Assembly: GCF_036226505.1 (NCBI RefSeq)
Contig: NZ_CP108484.1
Location: 8,155,501 to 8,219,500, forward strand
Length of the DNA: 64,000 bases
Origin: Kitasatospora sp. NBC_01246
Lineage (GTDB): Bacteria; Actinomycetota; Actinomycetes; Streptomycetales; Streptomycetaceae
Direction: 5' to 3'
Under the pieces are notes generated by a model that had not been told where the DNA came from, searched no databases, and was given only the letters and a program-made list of their open reading frames with translations. Positions 20,394 to 29,778 of this stretch are shown in pieces. Position 1 is the stretch's first letter. Each line of letters starts with the position of its first letter. The position numbers and the translations under genes are program-made.

Positions 20394-21574
20394 TTGTCGT
20401 CTCCCAGTCCGGCGGCGTGGAGAAAGGTGCGGAACTTCGCGCTGGTCTCCGCGAGTTCGTGCTCCGGCACGGAGCCCGAGACGACGCCGGCGCCGGCGAA
20501 CAGCCGCAGGCCGTCCCCGTCGGCCTCCGCGCAGCGGAGCGTGACGACCCATTCGCCGTCGCCGTCGGCGTCCCCCCAGCCGACCACCCCGGTGTAGAAC
20601 CCGCGGTCGAAGGGCTCCAGCGTACCGATCAGCGCGCGGGCCCGGTCGGTCGGCGTCCCGCAGACCGCCGGCGTGGGGTGCAGGTCGAGCGCGAGGTCGA
20701 GCGCGCTGGTGGCGGGGTCGCGCAGGGTGCCGGTGACGACCGTGGACAGGTGCCACATCGCGGCGGTGCGGATCACCGACGGCCGCTCGGGCACGACCAG
20801 GTCGTAGCAGTGGGGTTCGAGCGCGCGCCGGACGGCGTCCACCACGAAGGCGTGCTCCGCGAGGTCCTTCGGGGACTCCAGCAGGGCGGCGGCGCGCCGC
20901 CGGTCCTCGACCGGGTCGTCGCTGCGCGCGGCCGAGCCGGCCAGCGGGTTGGAGGTGACGGCGGTGCCGCGCCGGGAGACCAGCAGCTCGGGGCTGGCAC
21001 CGACCAGGGTCGCGCTGCCCTGGCCGGGGACGGCGAAGGTGTAGCCGTGCGGGTCACGGTGGATCAGCCGGCGGAGCATGGCCGGGAGGTCGGCGCCGCC
21101 GGGGGTGGACAGCTCCAGGGTCCGGGCGAGGACGACCTTGCTGAGTTCGCCGTCTGCGGCGAGGATCCGGACGGCGTCGGCGACGGCGTCCCGGTAGCCC
21201 TCGGGGGCCGGGACGGCACGGCTGGTCCAGACCGGGCCGGTGCGGTCCTCGGGCGCGAGCCGCAGCAGCGGGTCGTCGTGGACCGGCTGGGCCCACTGGG
21301 TCCGGCCGGGTATGAAGAGCGCGGCCGGGCGGCCGGGGGCGAAGGGGACGGCGCCGACCACGAGCGGGTCGGGCCGCTCCGGGGTGCGCGCCTCCCGCAG
21401 CAGGCGGGTGGCCTCGGCGGGATCGGTGACGGCCGCCCGGCTGCCCGTGGCGAGCAGCGTCCCTCTCGGACCGGCGAAGAACGCCCGGTCGGGCCCCGGG
21501 CGGTAGGCGGCCAGCAGGGCACCGCCGACGCGGTGGTCCGCGGTGGTGCCGCCGGTCTCGTTCACTGTGGTCAT
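20390..21574 (-). CDS. dhbC: Isochorismate synthase
   Basis: 394-residue chorismate-utilising enzyme converting chorismate to isochorismate. The C-terminal half holds the family motifs: KVVLARTLEL, LVGASPELLVSRRG, PLAGSAAR, LHPTPAVCGTPTDRA and GFYTGVVGW, plus an ENTC-like AGAGVVSGSVPEHELAET metal-binding segment. Length is normal for EntC/DhbC. It lies directly after dhbA and before dhbE. Confidence 0.95.
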
Positions 21575-21655
21575 GCTGCTCCGTTCGGAAAGGCGGGATC
21601 GGCTCTGCCCGGTGGATCGTCCGACCGGTGGATCGAGTGCGGGGAGGAGGACGGC

Positions 21656-22471
21656 TCAGGCGCGCAGGGTGGCGCCGCCGTCGACGTAGAGGTCCTGCAT
21701 GGTGATGTGCCGGGCCCGGTCGCCGGCCAGGAACACCACGGCCTCGGCGATGTCCTCTGGGTCGGCGATCCGGCCGAGGGGTATCCCGACCCGGTAGCTG
21801 GCCGGGTCGCCGTCGACGACGCGCTGTTCGGCGGCGTCGTCGCGCCACAGGGAGCGCTGCATCTCGGTGTCGGTCGAGCCGGGGGAGACCAGGTTGCAGC
21901 GGACGCCCGACCGGGCGAGCTCCAGGCCGAGGCAGCGGACGAACATCGCGGTGGCGGCCTTGGAGGCGGCGTAGGCGGCCATCGTGGTGCGCGGCACCCC
22001 GGCGGCGTTGGAGCCGACGGTGACGATGCTGCCGGCGCCGCGCCCGGCCATCCGGCGTCCGACCGCCCGGCAGGTGTGGAACACCCCCGTGGTGTTGACG
22101 GCGAAGGTGGCCGCCCAGTCCTCGTCGGTGGTCTCCACGGCGAGGGCCGGGCGCAGGATCCCGGCGACGTTGACCAGGATGTCGATCGGGCCGACCGTGC
22201 GCTCCACGCGCTCGACCTCGGCGTCGACGGCGGCGGCGTCGGTGACGTCCAGCAGGCCGAGCCCGGGGCCGTCGGCCCGCCGGTCGGTGGCCACGACGTG
22301 GGCGCCGCGCTCGGTGAGCAGGCGGGCGACCGCGGCGCCGATGCCCTGGGCCGCGCCGGTGACGAGCGCGACGCGCCCGTCGAACCCCGCGGTGCGGTCG
22401 GGGCCGGCCGAGGCCCGGACTCCCGTGTCGGTGGCGGGCGGAGCGGGGACGTCCACGGGGGAAGTCGGCAT
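21656..22471 (-). CDS. dhbA: 2,3-dihydro-2,3-dihydroxybenzoate dehydrogenase
   Basis: 271-residue short-chain dehydrogenase, the last step to 2,3-dihydroxybenzoate using NAD. The Rossmann motif TGAAQGIGAAV is near residue 40. Catalytic Ser (VTVGSNAAG) and YxxxK (AYAASKAA) follow, then the family's NLVSPGSTDTEMQ and a C-terminal DLYVDGGATL. About 30 extra N-terminal residues precede the Rossmann fold. It is the first gene of the minus-strand operon, with an iron box 53 bp upstream of its ATG. Confidence 0.95.
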   Translation of the reverse strand: MPTSPVDVPAPPATDTGVRASAGPDRTAGFDGRVALVTGAAQGIGAAVARLLTERGAHVVATDRRADGPGLGLLDVTDAAAVDAEVERVERTVGPIDILVNVAGILRPALAVETTDEDWAATFAVNTTGVFHTCRAVGRRMAGRGAGSIVTVGSNAAGVPRTTMAAYAASKAATAMFVRCLGLELARSGVRCNLVSPGSTDTEMQRSLWRDDAAEQRVVDGDPASYRVGIPLGRIADPEDIAEAVVFLAGDRARHITMQDLYVDGGATLRA

Positions 22472-22523
22472 GAGAGATCTCCGGGAGCGGGCAGGTCGGT
22501 CGAATGGGCTGAGCGCAACAGTT

Positions 22524-22542
22524 CGGTAAGGCTAGCCTAACC
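22524..22542 (-). promoter_or_regulatory. Iron box upstream of dhbA
   Basis: On the minus strand this reads GGTTAGGCTAGCCTTACC, a good match to the iron-box consensus with a symmetrical GGCTAGCC centre. It lies 53 bp before the dhbA start and should give iron repression to the whole dhbA-C-E-B-fecE-GNAT operon. Confidence 0.85.
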
Positions 22543-22989
22543 ATGTTTCCCGGGGGCGACCAGGGTGGGTGTGCCCCGGAATACGAGCGGTGCCGGGGTG
22601 CGGCTCGGGGTGCCTCGCCGGGCGCGGCCTGCGCAGGTCGTGGTGCGGGGCTCGCCGGCCTGGATCGGATCACCTTCGGCGCCCGCTCGGGTGATGGGGC
22701 CTCAGTTAAGGCTTTGGGAAAGGGAATTGCTTCGCTCGCGGCGTTGGCAGTGGGGTGAGGCCGCGTCAGCGAGCGGTGGAACCACCTCTCCGGCGCGAAG
22801 GTCGTCGGCGACATCACGCGGGAGACGGCCGGGATCCAGCGGCGCTGCGTTCTCGGCGCCGCGATCAGGGAGTCCCCGCCGCCGGCCGACGGGCTGGTGC
22901 CCGGCCCTGACTCTCCCCCCGGGCTCGCTGTCCCGGATTCCCCCGATACTCCCCCGATCGCCGAGGGATCCTTGACGTGACTTCATAAG
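22543..22989. other. Gene-free region between two iron boxes
   Basis: No convincing gene is seen here. A stretch near 22775-22880 in one plus-strand frame looks weakly protein-like but has neither a start nor family-level similarity I can name. Because both ends carry iron boxes, it may be the residue of a lost iron-regulated gene. Confidence 0.4.
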
Positions 22990-23008
22990 TTAGGCGAGGC
23001 TAACCTTA
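22990..23008. promoter_or_regulatory. Orphan iron box
   Basis: TTAGGCGAGGCTAACCTTA matches the 19-bp iron-box consensus at 16 positions. The nearest downstream plus-strand gene is the MarR regulator at 23219, 210 bp away. On the minus strand the next gene is dhbA, 519 bp away with its own box. Confidence 0.75.
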
Positions 23009-23218
23009 TGTCGATCGATCCCGGGTCACGGGCCGGCCGGGGTGGCCGAGGCCCTTCCCGCGCCCCCGTGCGGACGCGCGCACGCCGACCGGCTGCTCCC
23101 CGGCGGCGGGGTCCACGACCCGCCGGCCGTGGCCGACCTCCCGGCCGGCGGCGGCTCCGCCCCGCATGTGCAACGGCTCCCGCCCGGGCCCGTGTCCCGG
23201 TGAAGATTGGCTGACCGG

Positions 23219-23722
23219 ATGAATCCCTCCGCACCAGGGCTGCTGACACTGAGCAGCTTTCTCATGTCCCGCACCGGCCAGGCCGCCCGTCGACGCCTCG
23301 CGACCCAGGCGGACCGCCGCGGGCTCCGGCTCTGGCACGTGATGGTGCTCTGCGCACTGGAGGAGGAGGGCAGCCACTCCAAGGGCGAGCTGGCCGCCCG
23401 GCTGGAGATCGGCTCCAGTGACGTGATCAAGGTGGTCGACGACCTGGTCGTCGCCGGGTACGTCACGTGCACCCGCTCCTCGGCCGACCGCCGGCGGGTG
23501 CACGTCGACCTCACCGCGCCGGGCCGGTCGGCGGCGGCCGGGATCAACGCGGACCTGGCCGCCGCCGACGACGAAGTCCTCGCCCCGCTGTCCGGCGAGG
23601 AGCGCCTCCGGCTGTTCGACATGCTGAACCGGCTGAACGGCCACCTGGGGCAGGCCGAGGCCGGGCCCGACCGGCCCGCGCCCCGGCCCGACCCTCGGCC
23701 GGTCCGCGGGCACGGCCGGTGA
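23219..23722 (+). CDS. MarR-family regulator
   Basis: 167-residue winged-helix regulator. Hydrophobic dimerisation helices flank the DNA-binding segment HSKGELAARLEIGSSDVIKV and the wing CTRSSADRRRVHVDLT, the MarR signature. Its location, downstream of an iron box and next to the dhb operon, hints at a link with siderophore control, but this is inference. ATG at 23219 is chosen; an in-frame TTG at 23207 is possible. No strong ribosome site is visible. Confidence 0.85.
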   Translation: MNPSAPGLLTLSSFLMSRTGQAARRRLATQADRRGLRLWHVMVLCALEEEGSHSKGELAARLEIGSSDVIKVVDDLVVAGYVTCTRSSADRRRVHVDLTAPGRSAAAGINADLAAADDEVLAPLSGEERLRLFDMLNRLNGHLGQAEAGPDRPAPRPDPRPVRGHGR

Positions 23723-23734
23723 GGTGCCGGCCCG

Positions 23735-25465
23735 TCAGCAGCTGCACCCCCACTCGGGTGCCCGGGGCGTGTCGGGAAGCGCGGTGGCGCGAAGCGCCCC
23801 GGCGGGCGCGGGGTGGACGGTGCGGCCGGCCTTGATGGTCTCGACGACGGTGATGTCCTTGATCTCCTCGGGGTCGACGGCCAGCGGGCTGGCGCTGAGG
23901 ATCACCAGGTCCGCGAGCTTGCCGACCTCGATGGTGCCCTTGCGGTCCTCCTCGAAGTACTGGCGGGCCGCGTTGACGGTGATCGCGCGCACGGCGTCCA
24001 GGGCGTCGACGCACTGCTCGGGGCCGACCACCACGCCCTCGGTCCGGCTGCGCCGGGTCACCTGGCTGGACAGGATGGCGATCGAGTTGGGCAGCGCCAC
24101 CGGGGCGTCGTGGTGCGAGGTGTAGGCGAGGCCCTCGTCCAGCGCCCAGCGGGCCGGCGAGATGGTCGCGGCCCGCTCCTCCCCGAGGACGGTGCCCCGG
24201 TACCAGTCGCCCCAGTAGTAGGTGTGCATGGAGAAGAAGGACGGGATGACGCCCAGCCGGGCGAACTCCCGGACCTGGTCCCGGCGGGCGGTCTGCGCGT
24301 GAATCGCCACCGTCCGCCGGTCGGCGGGGCCGGTCAGCTCGGTGGCGCCCTCGACCGCCTTGAGGAACTGGTCGATCGCGGCGTCCCCGTTGACGTGGGC
24401 GAGGACCTGCCAGCCCCGGGCGTAGGCGGTGCCGACCTGCTTCAGGACGGTGCTGTCGTCCTCGATCGCGGGGTAGCCGCGGTAGTCGTCGGGCAGTCCG
24501 GCCGGCGGGGTCAGGTACGGCTCGGTGAGCCAGGCGGTGCGGCCCTGCGGCGAGCCGTCCAGGACCAGCTTCACACCGGCCGCGCGCACCCCGTCGACGT
24601 ACTCCCGGCTCGCGCCGACCGGGTCGTCCTCCGGGGCGTCGGCGAGCAGGTCGGCCTTGACGTAGGCGACCACGTCGATCTTGAACGGCACGGCGGCGGC
24701 GGTGTCCCGCAGCGCCTTGAGGTTGGCCGGGCTGGTACCGCCCTCCTGCACGGTGGTGAAGCCGAACCGGGCCGCCGACTCCGCGCCCTCGATGAACAGG
24801 GCCAGCAGCGCGGCCTCGGGCAGGCCCGCCATCGCCAGCTCCGAGGCGGGATTGAAGGCCTTCTCCTCCAGCACCCCGTCGGGCTCGCCGTAGGAGGGCG
24901 GTACCGCGAGCTCCCGGCGGCGGATGACCCCGCCCTCCGGGTCCGGCGTGGCGGCGCCGTACCCCAGCCGCTCCAGGCCCAGGCTGTTCACCGCGCCCAG
25001 GTGGAAGGACTGGTGGATGGCCAGCACCGGGCGGCTGAGGGAGACTTCGTCGAGGTCGTCACGGGTCGGGTGGACGCCCTCGGCGAGCATCGCGTCGTCG
25101 TAGCCGAAGCCGATGATCCAGTCGGAGTCCCGGCCCACCGGGCCCTCCGCCCAGGCCTGCAGCTTCTCCTTCAGCGTGGCGAGGTCGGCGACGTCCCCGT
25201 CGGGCGCGGCCAGCAGGTCGGCGATGGTCGCCTGCAGCCCGATCCCGCCGAGGTGCCCGTGCGCGTCGACGAACCCCGGCAGCAGCGCCCGTCCCGCGAG
25301 GTCGCGCAGCCGCGTCCGAGGCCCCCGCCAGCCGTCGACCGCTTCGTCGAGGCCGCCGACGAAGACGATGAGCCCGTCCTTGACCGCGACGGCCTCCGGC
25401 GCCGGCCCTTCGGCGACGGTCACGATGTCGCCGCCGTGGAAGATGAGGTCGGCCTGCTCGGCCAT
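23735..25465 (-). CDS. YtcJ-like amidohydrolase
   Basis: 576-residue metal-dependent amidohydrolase of the family-3/YtcJ type. The metal site HxH is in GFVDAHGHLGG near residue 65. Later come VKLVLDGSPQGRTAWL, a HVNGDAAID histidine, YTSHHDAPV with the catalytic Asp, and KLADLVILSASP at the C-terminus. The protein ends in CSC. ATG at 25465 has AAGGGG at a good distance. Substrate is unknown; such proteins hydrolyse amides, formamides or cyclic ureides. It converges on the MarR gene with only 12 bp between stops. Confidence 0.88.
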   Translation of the reverse strand: MAEQADLIFHGGDIVTVAEGPAPEAVAVKDGLIVFVGGLDEAVDGWRGPRTRLRDLAGRALLPGFVDAHGHLGGIGLQATIADLLAAPDGDVADLATLKEKLQAWAEGPVGRDSDWIIGFGYDDAMLAEGVHPTRDDLDEVSLSRPVLAIHQSFHLGAVNSLGLERLGYGAATPDPEGGVIRRRELAVPPSYGEPDGVLEEKAFNPASELAMAGLPEAALLALFIEGAESAARFGFTTVQEGGTSPANLKALRDTAAAVPFKIDVVAYVKADLLADAPEDDPVGASREYVDGVRAAGVKLVLDGSPQGRTAWLTEPYLTPPAGLPDDYRGYPAIEDDSTVLKQVGTAYARGWQVLAHVNGDAAIDQFLKAVEGATELTGPADRRTVAIHAQTARRDQVREFARLGVIPSFFSMHTYYWGDWYRGTVLGEERAATISPARWALDEGLAYTSHHDAPVALPNSIAILSSQVTRRSRTEGVVVGPEQCVDALDAVRAITVNAARQYFEEDRKGTIEVGKLADLVILSASPLAVDPEEIKDITVVETIKAGRTVHPAPAGALRATALPDTPRAPEWGCSC

Positions 25466-25890
25466 GCTGCTGCCCCTTGGGTGGGATGCGAATGGTGACC
25501 GGGCCACTACCCCACGTGATCGTTCGTCAACCCTCCACCGGACCGCGCCCCTGCGGCGAGCCGCCCGCCTCCGGCACGATCGCCCCGTGCCGGGCGGGGA
25601 ACGGCCGATCGCGCACCTCGCGGTCCGGGCCGGCCACGCGGTCTGCCGGGCCCTTCGGCACGGGGAAGCCCGGGTGCCGCCCCGCCCGCCCGGAGGCGCT
25701 CTTGTCAGGAACCGGGGAACGGCGTAGACGGGAGGCCCGCACCGTCGAGTCCTGAGCCACGGGCGGCCCGGTCGGTGGCCGCCCCACCAGCCGCCCGCCG
25801 CTTCGTCCGCTGCCCGGGCCGCCCGGGCCGCCCGGGGTGCCGGGCGCCCGGCATGTGCGCGGACCCGCGGCGCACTGGCATGATCGCCGC
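25466..25890. other. Gene-free intergenic region
   Basis: This is the divergent region between the amidohydrolase and RNase H genes. I see GC-rich sequence with short Pro/Gly repeats of GGGCCGCCC near 25815-25835. A CATGAT hexamer at 25879-25884, six bases before the RNase H ATG, resembles a -10 element for a leaderless transcript. Confidence 0.5.
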
Positions 25891-26613
25891 ATGGCAGAAC
25901 GCATCATCGGCGCTTGTGACGGCGCTTCGAAGGGCAACCCCGGTCCGGCCGCCTGGGCCTGGGTCATCGCAGACGCCGACGGTCGGCCGCAGCGCTGGGA
26001 GGCCGGACCGCTCGGCCGCGCGACCAACAACGTCGCCGAACTGACCGCGCTGAAGGAGCTGCTGGGCGCGGTCCGGCCGGGAGTGCCGCTGGAGGTCCGG
26101 ATGGACTCCCAGTACGCGATGAAGGCGGTCACCCAGTGGCTGCCCGGCTGGCGCCGGAAGGGCTGGAAGACCGCCGCCGGGACACCGGTCGCCAACAAGG
26201 ACCTGATCGTGGCGATCGACGCGCTGCTGGCCGGGCGCGACGTCGAGTTCGTCTACGTCCCCGCGCACCAGGTCGACGGCGATCCGCTGAACGCCGTCGC
26301 CGACCGGGCGGCGAGCGACGCGGCGGTGGCCCAGCAGCCGGCGAGCGGCACCTCCGTCGACGCGCCGCTGCCCGCCCCCCGCGCGGACGCCGCACCGTCG
26401 GCCGGGTCCCGGCAGGCCGGGGCCCCGGCCGCCAAGCGGACCGGCGGCCGGGCGGGCGCCAAGTCCGCCGGGGGCCGGACCAAGGCCAAATTCCCCGGCT
26501 CCTGCCGCTGCGGCCGCCCGTACGCCGTCGGCGACCCGATCGCCAAGAACCCGGACGGCTGGGGCCACCCCGACTGCGCCCAGGCCGCCGAGGCCGGCAC
26601 CCGCTCCACCTGA
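25891..26613 (+). CDS. Ribonuclease HI with C-terminal Cys/His tail
   Basis: 240-residue protein. Residues 1-150 form an RNase HI fold with the acidic site: Asp in IGACDGASKGNPG, Glu in NNVAELTALKELL, Asp in VRMDSQYAMK and Asp in NAVADRAA. It should cleave RNA in RNA-DNA hybrids. A Pro/Ala/Gly linker (about 155-200) leads to CRCGRPYAVGDPIAKNPDGW and GHPDC, with Cys and His spaced like a zinc-binding module. This extension is absent from E. coli RnhA. Confidence 0.9.
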   Translation: MAERIIGACDGASKGNPGPAAWAWVIADADGRPQRWEAGPLGRATNNVAELTALKELLGAVRPGVPLEVRMDSQYAMKAVTQWLPGWRRKGWKTAAGTPVANKDLIVAIDALLAGRDVEFVYVPAHQVDGDPLNAVADRAASDAAVAQQPASGTSVDAPLPAPRADAAPSAGSRQAGAPAAKRTGGRAGAKSAGGRTKAKFPGSCRCGRPYAVGDPIAKNPDGWGHPDCAQAAEAGTRST

Positions 26614-26687
26614 GCCGTCCCGGTCCGCCCGGCCTGCCCGAGCCGTCCCGCTCCACCTGAGCCGTCCCGGTCCGCCCGGCCTGCCCG
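26601..26687 (+). repeat. 40-bp tandem duplication over the RNase H stop
   Basis: Positions 26601-26640 and 26648-26687 are identical, 47 bp apart. The unit includes the last codons and TGA of the RNase H gene, so a second copy of the coding tail follows the real stop. This looks like a recent slippage or unequal-crossover event without effect on the protein. Confidence 0.9.
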
Positions 26688-26708
26688 GGTGGACCGCCGG
26701 CCCGGCGG

Positions 26709-27344
26709 TCAGCCCCGGTCCGACCCCTTGCGGGAGTTCAGCAGCAGCGGTAGCAGCGAGAGCACCACGACGCCGCCCACCAGCAGCCACAGGTAGCTCT
26801 CGATCCCGGGGACGGCGGCGCCCAGCCAGTACCCCAGCAGTACCAGGCTCTGCGACCAGAGCACACCGCCGACGATCTGCCACACGGTGAAGGTTCGGGT
26901 GGGCACGTCCAGCATGCCCGCCAGCGGACTGAGCACCGTCCGGACCAGCGGCACGAAGCGGCCCAGGACGATCGCCTTCCGGTACCCGTAGCGGCGCAGC
27001 AGCGCCTCCCCCCGGGCTGCCGCCGACTTCAGCCGTCCGCTGCGGCTGCGGGCCAGCGCCGGCCGGCCGCCGTGGCGACCGAGCAGGAAGCCCACCTGGG
27101 CCCCGGCCACCGCCCCCACCGCGGCGCAGAGCATCACCTGCCAGAGCGACAGGTGGGGCCCGGAGCGGCTGCCGGCGGCGCAGAGCACCCCGGCGGGCAG
27201 CAGCAGGGTGTCACCGGGGAGGAAGAACCCCACCACCAGCAGTCCCGACTCGGCGAACACCACCACCAGCACGGCCAGCGCGCCGAAGGCGGCGAGCAGG
27301 GAGTCCCCGCTCGTCGGGTCGACGGCCAGCGGCACGCCGCTCAC
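26709..27344 (-). CDS. DedA-family membrane protein
   Basis: 211-residue inner-membrane protein of the DedA/SNARE-associated (VTT) family, linked elsewhere to membrane lipid scrambling and envelope homeostasis. Motifs are FAESGLLVVGFFLPGDTLLL near residue 32, a G-rich QVGFLLGRHGGRPAL, and the basic GRFVPLVRTVLSPLAG with the essential Arg residues. It has about five hydrophobic helices. Start is GTG at 27344 or 27335. It converges on the RNase H gene. Confidence 0.9.
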   Translation of the reverse strand: MSGVPLAVDPTSGDSLLAAFGALAVLVVVFAESGLLVVGFFLPGDTLLLPAGVLCAAGSRSGPHLSLWQVMLCAAVGAVAGAQVGFLLGRHGGRPALARSRSGRLKSAAARGEALLRRYGYRKAIVLGRFVPLVRTVLSPLAGMLDVPTRTFTVWQIVGGVLWSQSLVLLGYWLGAAVPGIESYLWLLVGGVVVLSLLPLLLNSRKGSDRG

Positions 27345-27606
27345 CCGGCCCCGGCCGCGGCCGTCCGACGGTCCGGGTGTCGTCCTGCGGGAGAACTGGG
27401 CACGTGGTGAACCGTACTCGCGCGCCCGCGCCACCCGCCACAGCACGTGGTGCGCGGCCCGGCGGGGCCCGCCGTCCGGCCGCCGCCGGCGAGGGTGAGT
27501 TGCCCGCCCGTGCACCGGGCCGACACGCGCGGGACGCCCGGAGGTCACGCGGATCGAGTGGGATCGGCCCGGCTCTCCCGTTCCCGAGCGACCCCTGGAC
27601 CCCCCC

Positions 27607-28998
27607 ATGCGACGCACCCTCACCTCCACCGTGGCGCTGGCCGCTTCCGCGCTGCTGTCCCTGGCCGTGGCCGTCCCCGCCCAGGCGCACGGCGGCCCGG
27701 CGGCGGGCCCGGCCTTCGGTACGCCGGCCGGCGCCACCACCAAGGCGCCCTACCGGCCGCTGCAGAGCGTCCGGAGCCTGCAGCAGGCACCGGACGGCTA
27801 CACCGCGGTCTTCACCCAGACCGTCTCCCGGCACGGCGCCCGCGCGCTCAGCGACAGCGAGGACGGCGACCTCCTGGTGAAGCTCTGGCAGCAGGCCGCC
27901 GACGAGGGTGCGCTGACCCGGGTGGGCAAGGGCTTCGGCCCGGACGTGCGGGCGCTGCTGGACGCCAACGCGAAGGTGGGCTACGGGGCGCTGACCGGGC
28001 AGGGCCGGCGGGCGCTCCAGGACACGGCCGAGCGGATGGAGCAGCGGCTCCCCGGCCTCTTCCGGCGGATCGCCGCCGGGGCCGACGACCCTGCGGGCCC
28101 GGACCGGATCGACGTGGTCAGCTCCGGCCAGCCCCGGGCGGTCGACTCGGGCACCGAGTTCACCAAGGGCCTGCTGGCGGGCGAGCCGGCGCTGGCGAAG
28201 GCCGTCGACCCGGCCCGGACCGACACCGACCTGCTCTACTTCCACAAGTCCGCCGTGAACAAGGACTACACCGACTACGTCAAGAAGGACCCGCGGCTGG
28301 CGGCCACCCTCGCGGCGGTCCGGGACCAGCCGCGCAGCCACCGGGCGGCCCGGAAGGTGCTGGAGCGGATCTTCACCGGGCCGTTCCTCGACCGCCTCGC
28401 GGCCGGCGGCTACCCCTTCGCCGGGAACGAGGTCGACGCGGCCCAGGCCGTCTTCAACCTGTACAGCGTCACCGCCGACCTCACCGACGAGGGCGACTGG
28501 CACCTGGGCCGCTACATCGGCTCCGAGGAGGCCGCCTGGTTCGGCTACCTCGACAACGCCGAGGAGTTCTACACCAAGGGCCCGGGCTTCGCCGGTCAGG
28601 ACATCACCTACAAGATGGCCGGAGTGCTCCTCGACGACCTGTTCCGCAAGGCCGAGAACCGCCGGGCGGGCACCGGCGGTCCGGCCGCCGAGCTGCGCTT
28701 CACCCACGCCGAGGAGATCATCCCGCTCGCCGCGCTGATGCGGCTGCCCGGCAGCACGACCCAGGTCACCGAGGCGTCCCCGTACACCTACGCGAGCAAC
28801 GCCTGGCGCGGCGCGACGGTGGCCCCGATGGGCGCGAACATCCAGTGGGACCTCTTCCGCAAGGGCGACGACTACCTGGTCCGGATGCTCTACAACGAGC
28901 AGCAGACCGCCTTCCGGCCGGGCTGCGCGCCGGTCTCGAAGGGCAGCTACTTCTACGACCTGGACGAGCTGGAGCGCTGCTTCGGCCGGACCGCGTAG
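27607..28998 (+). CDS. Secreted histidine acid phosphatase (MINPP/phytase-like)
   Basis: 463-residue secreted enzyme. A signal peptide with an RR start, a hydrophobic Ala/Leu core and AQA cleavage site covers residues 1-29. The histidine phosphatase nucleophile motif SRHGARAL follows at about 75, and the proton donor motif is FTHAEEIIPL near 365, the HAE form used by multiple inositol polyphosphate phosphatases. This suggests inositol phosphate or sugar phosphate hydrolysis outside the cell. It is divergent from dedA. Confidence 0.88.
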   Translation: MRRTLTSTVALAASALLSLAVAVPAQAHGGPAAGPAFGTPAGATTKAPYRPLQSVRSLQQAPDGYTAVFTQTVSRHGARALSDSEDGDLLVKLWQQAADEGALTRVGKGFGPDVRALLDANAKVGYGALTGQGRRALQDTAERMEQRLPGLFRRIAAGADDPAGPDRIDVVSSGQPRAVDSGTEFTKGLLAGEPALAKAVDPARTDTDLLYFHKSAVNKDYTDYVKKDPRLAATLAAVRDQPRSHRAARKVLERIFTGPFLDRLAAGGYPFAGNEVDAAQAVFNLYSVTADLTDEGDWHLGRYIGSEEAAWFGYLDNAEEFYTKGPGFAGQDITYKMAGVLLDDLFRKAENRRAGTGGPAAELRFTHAEEIIPLAALMRLPGSTTQVTEASPYTYASNAWRGATVAPMGANIQWDLFRKGDDYLVRMLYNEQQTAFRPGCAPVSKGSYFYDLDELERCFGRTA

Positions 28999-29112
28999 CG
29001 GACGGGCACCGGGCGGGCGGTGGCCGCGGGCCCGGTGGCACGGAGGGTCAGCCCCGTGTGCTGTACTACGCGTTCACCGATTCCCCACAGCCCCTCAGGA
29101 GTGACCCGCCGG

Positions 29113-29682
29113 ATGAGTGCCACCTGCCCGCAGTGCGAGGCGTCCGACCGGTCCGTCCCGGTGTCGCGGGCCCTCGCGGACACCACGGAGCCGCTTGAGG
29201 AGCCGGTTCGCGCGCTGCTCGCCCCACCGCCCGAGCCGAAGCCGGCCCGGGAGCTGAGCGGCGGCGCGATCGCGCTGTCCGCCCTGGCGGCGATCTTCGC
29301 CGTGGTCGGGATCCTCTCGCTGGTCCGCGACCGGGAGGACCTCTCCGGGTACGACGCGGCCTACCGGGCGGGCTACCTGGCCGGTCCGTTCATCCTCCCG
29401 CTGATCCTGCTGGCGGCCGCCGCGATCGTGGAGCTCGTCGCGCGCTCCCGCCGCCGGCCCGGCTCCGGGTCGCCCGAGGAGGCGGCGCACCGGCAACTGC
29501 ACGCCCGGGTGTGGCAGGCCGGGTGGCTGTGCCGGCGGTGCCGGGTCGCGTTCTTCCCCGAGGCGTCGATCCGCCCGGGATTCCCCGCCTCGCCGGCGAT
29601 CCCGCTGGAGCAGTTCCCGCACTGGGTGATGACCGCCGCCGAGCGGGCCTTCGGCGCGCAGGCCCGGCCCGTGGCCGGCTGA
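29113..29682 (+). CDS. Two-helix membrane protein with split Cys pairs
   Basis: 189-residue protein of unknown function. It starts with a CPQC pair, has two hydrophobic helices (about 52-70 and 93-115) separated by a short polar loop, and a second CRRC pair near 140 in a cytosolic C-terminal region. The N- and C-terminal Cys pairs could make one zinc ribbon. ATG at 29113 is the first good start. I do not recognise a family. Confidence 0.7.
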   Translation: MSATCPQCEASDRSVPVSRALADTTEPLEEPVRALLAPPPEPKPARELSGGAIALSALAAIFAVVGILSLVRDREDLSGYDAAYRAGYLAGPFILPLILLAAAAIVELVARSRRRPGSGSPEEAAHRQLHARVWQAGWLCRRCRVAFFPEASIRPGFPASPAIPLEQFPHWVMTAAERAFGAQARPVAG

Positions 29683-29778
29683 CACCGTCCGGGCGGGTCC
29701 TCCGCCGGCGCCCGGTACGGCCGGTGGCGGCGCCGGGGCCGGGGGAGGAGGATGGCCACGCCGAGGAGGTGTGGCCGA

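Noticed and set aside
22775..22880. Protein-like text in one plus frame between the iron boxes, vaguely like a ketosynthase III N-terminus
   Set aside because: Too short and too weak to name; no start codon or catalytic residues.
23008..23214. 68-codon frame starting within the orphan iron box
   Set aside because: Arg/Pro/Ala-rich low-complexity text, start overlaps the operator and no ribosome site; not convincing.
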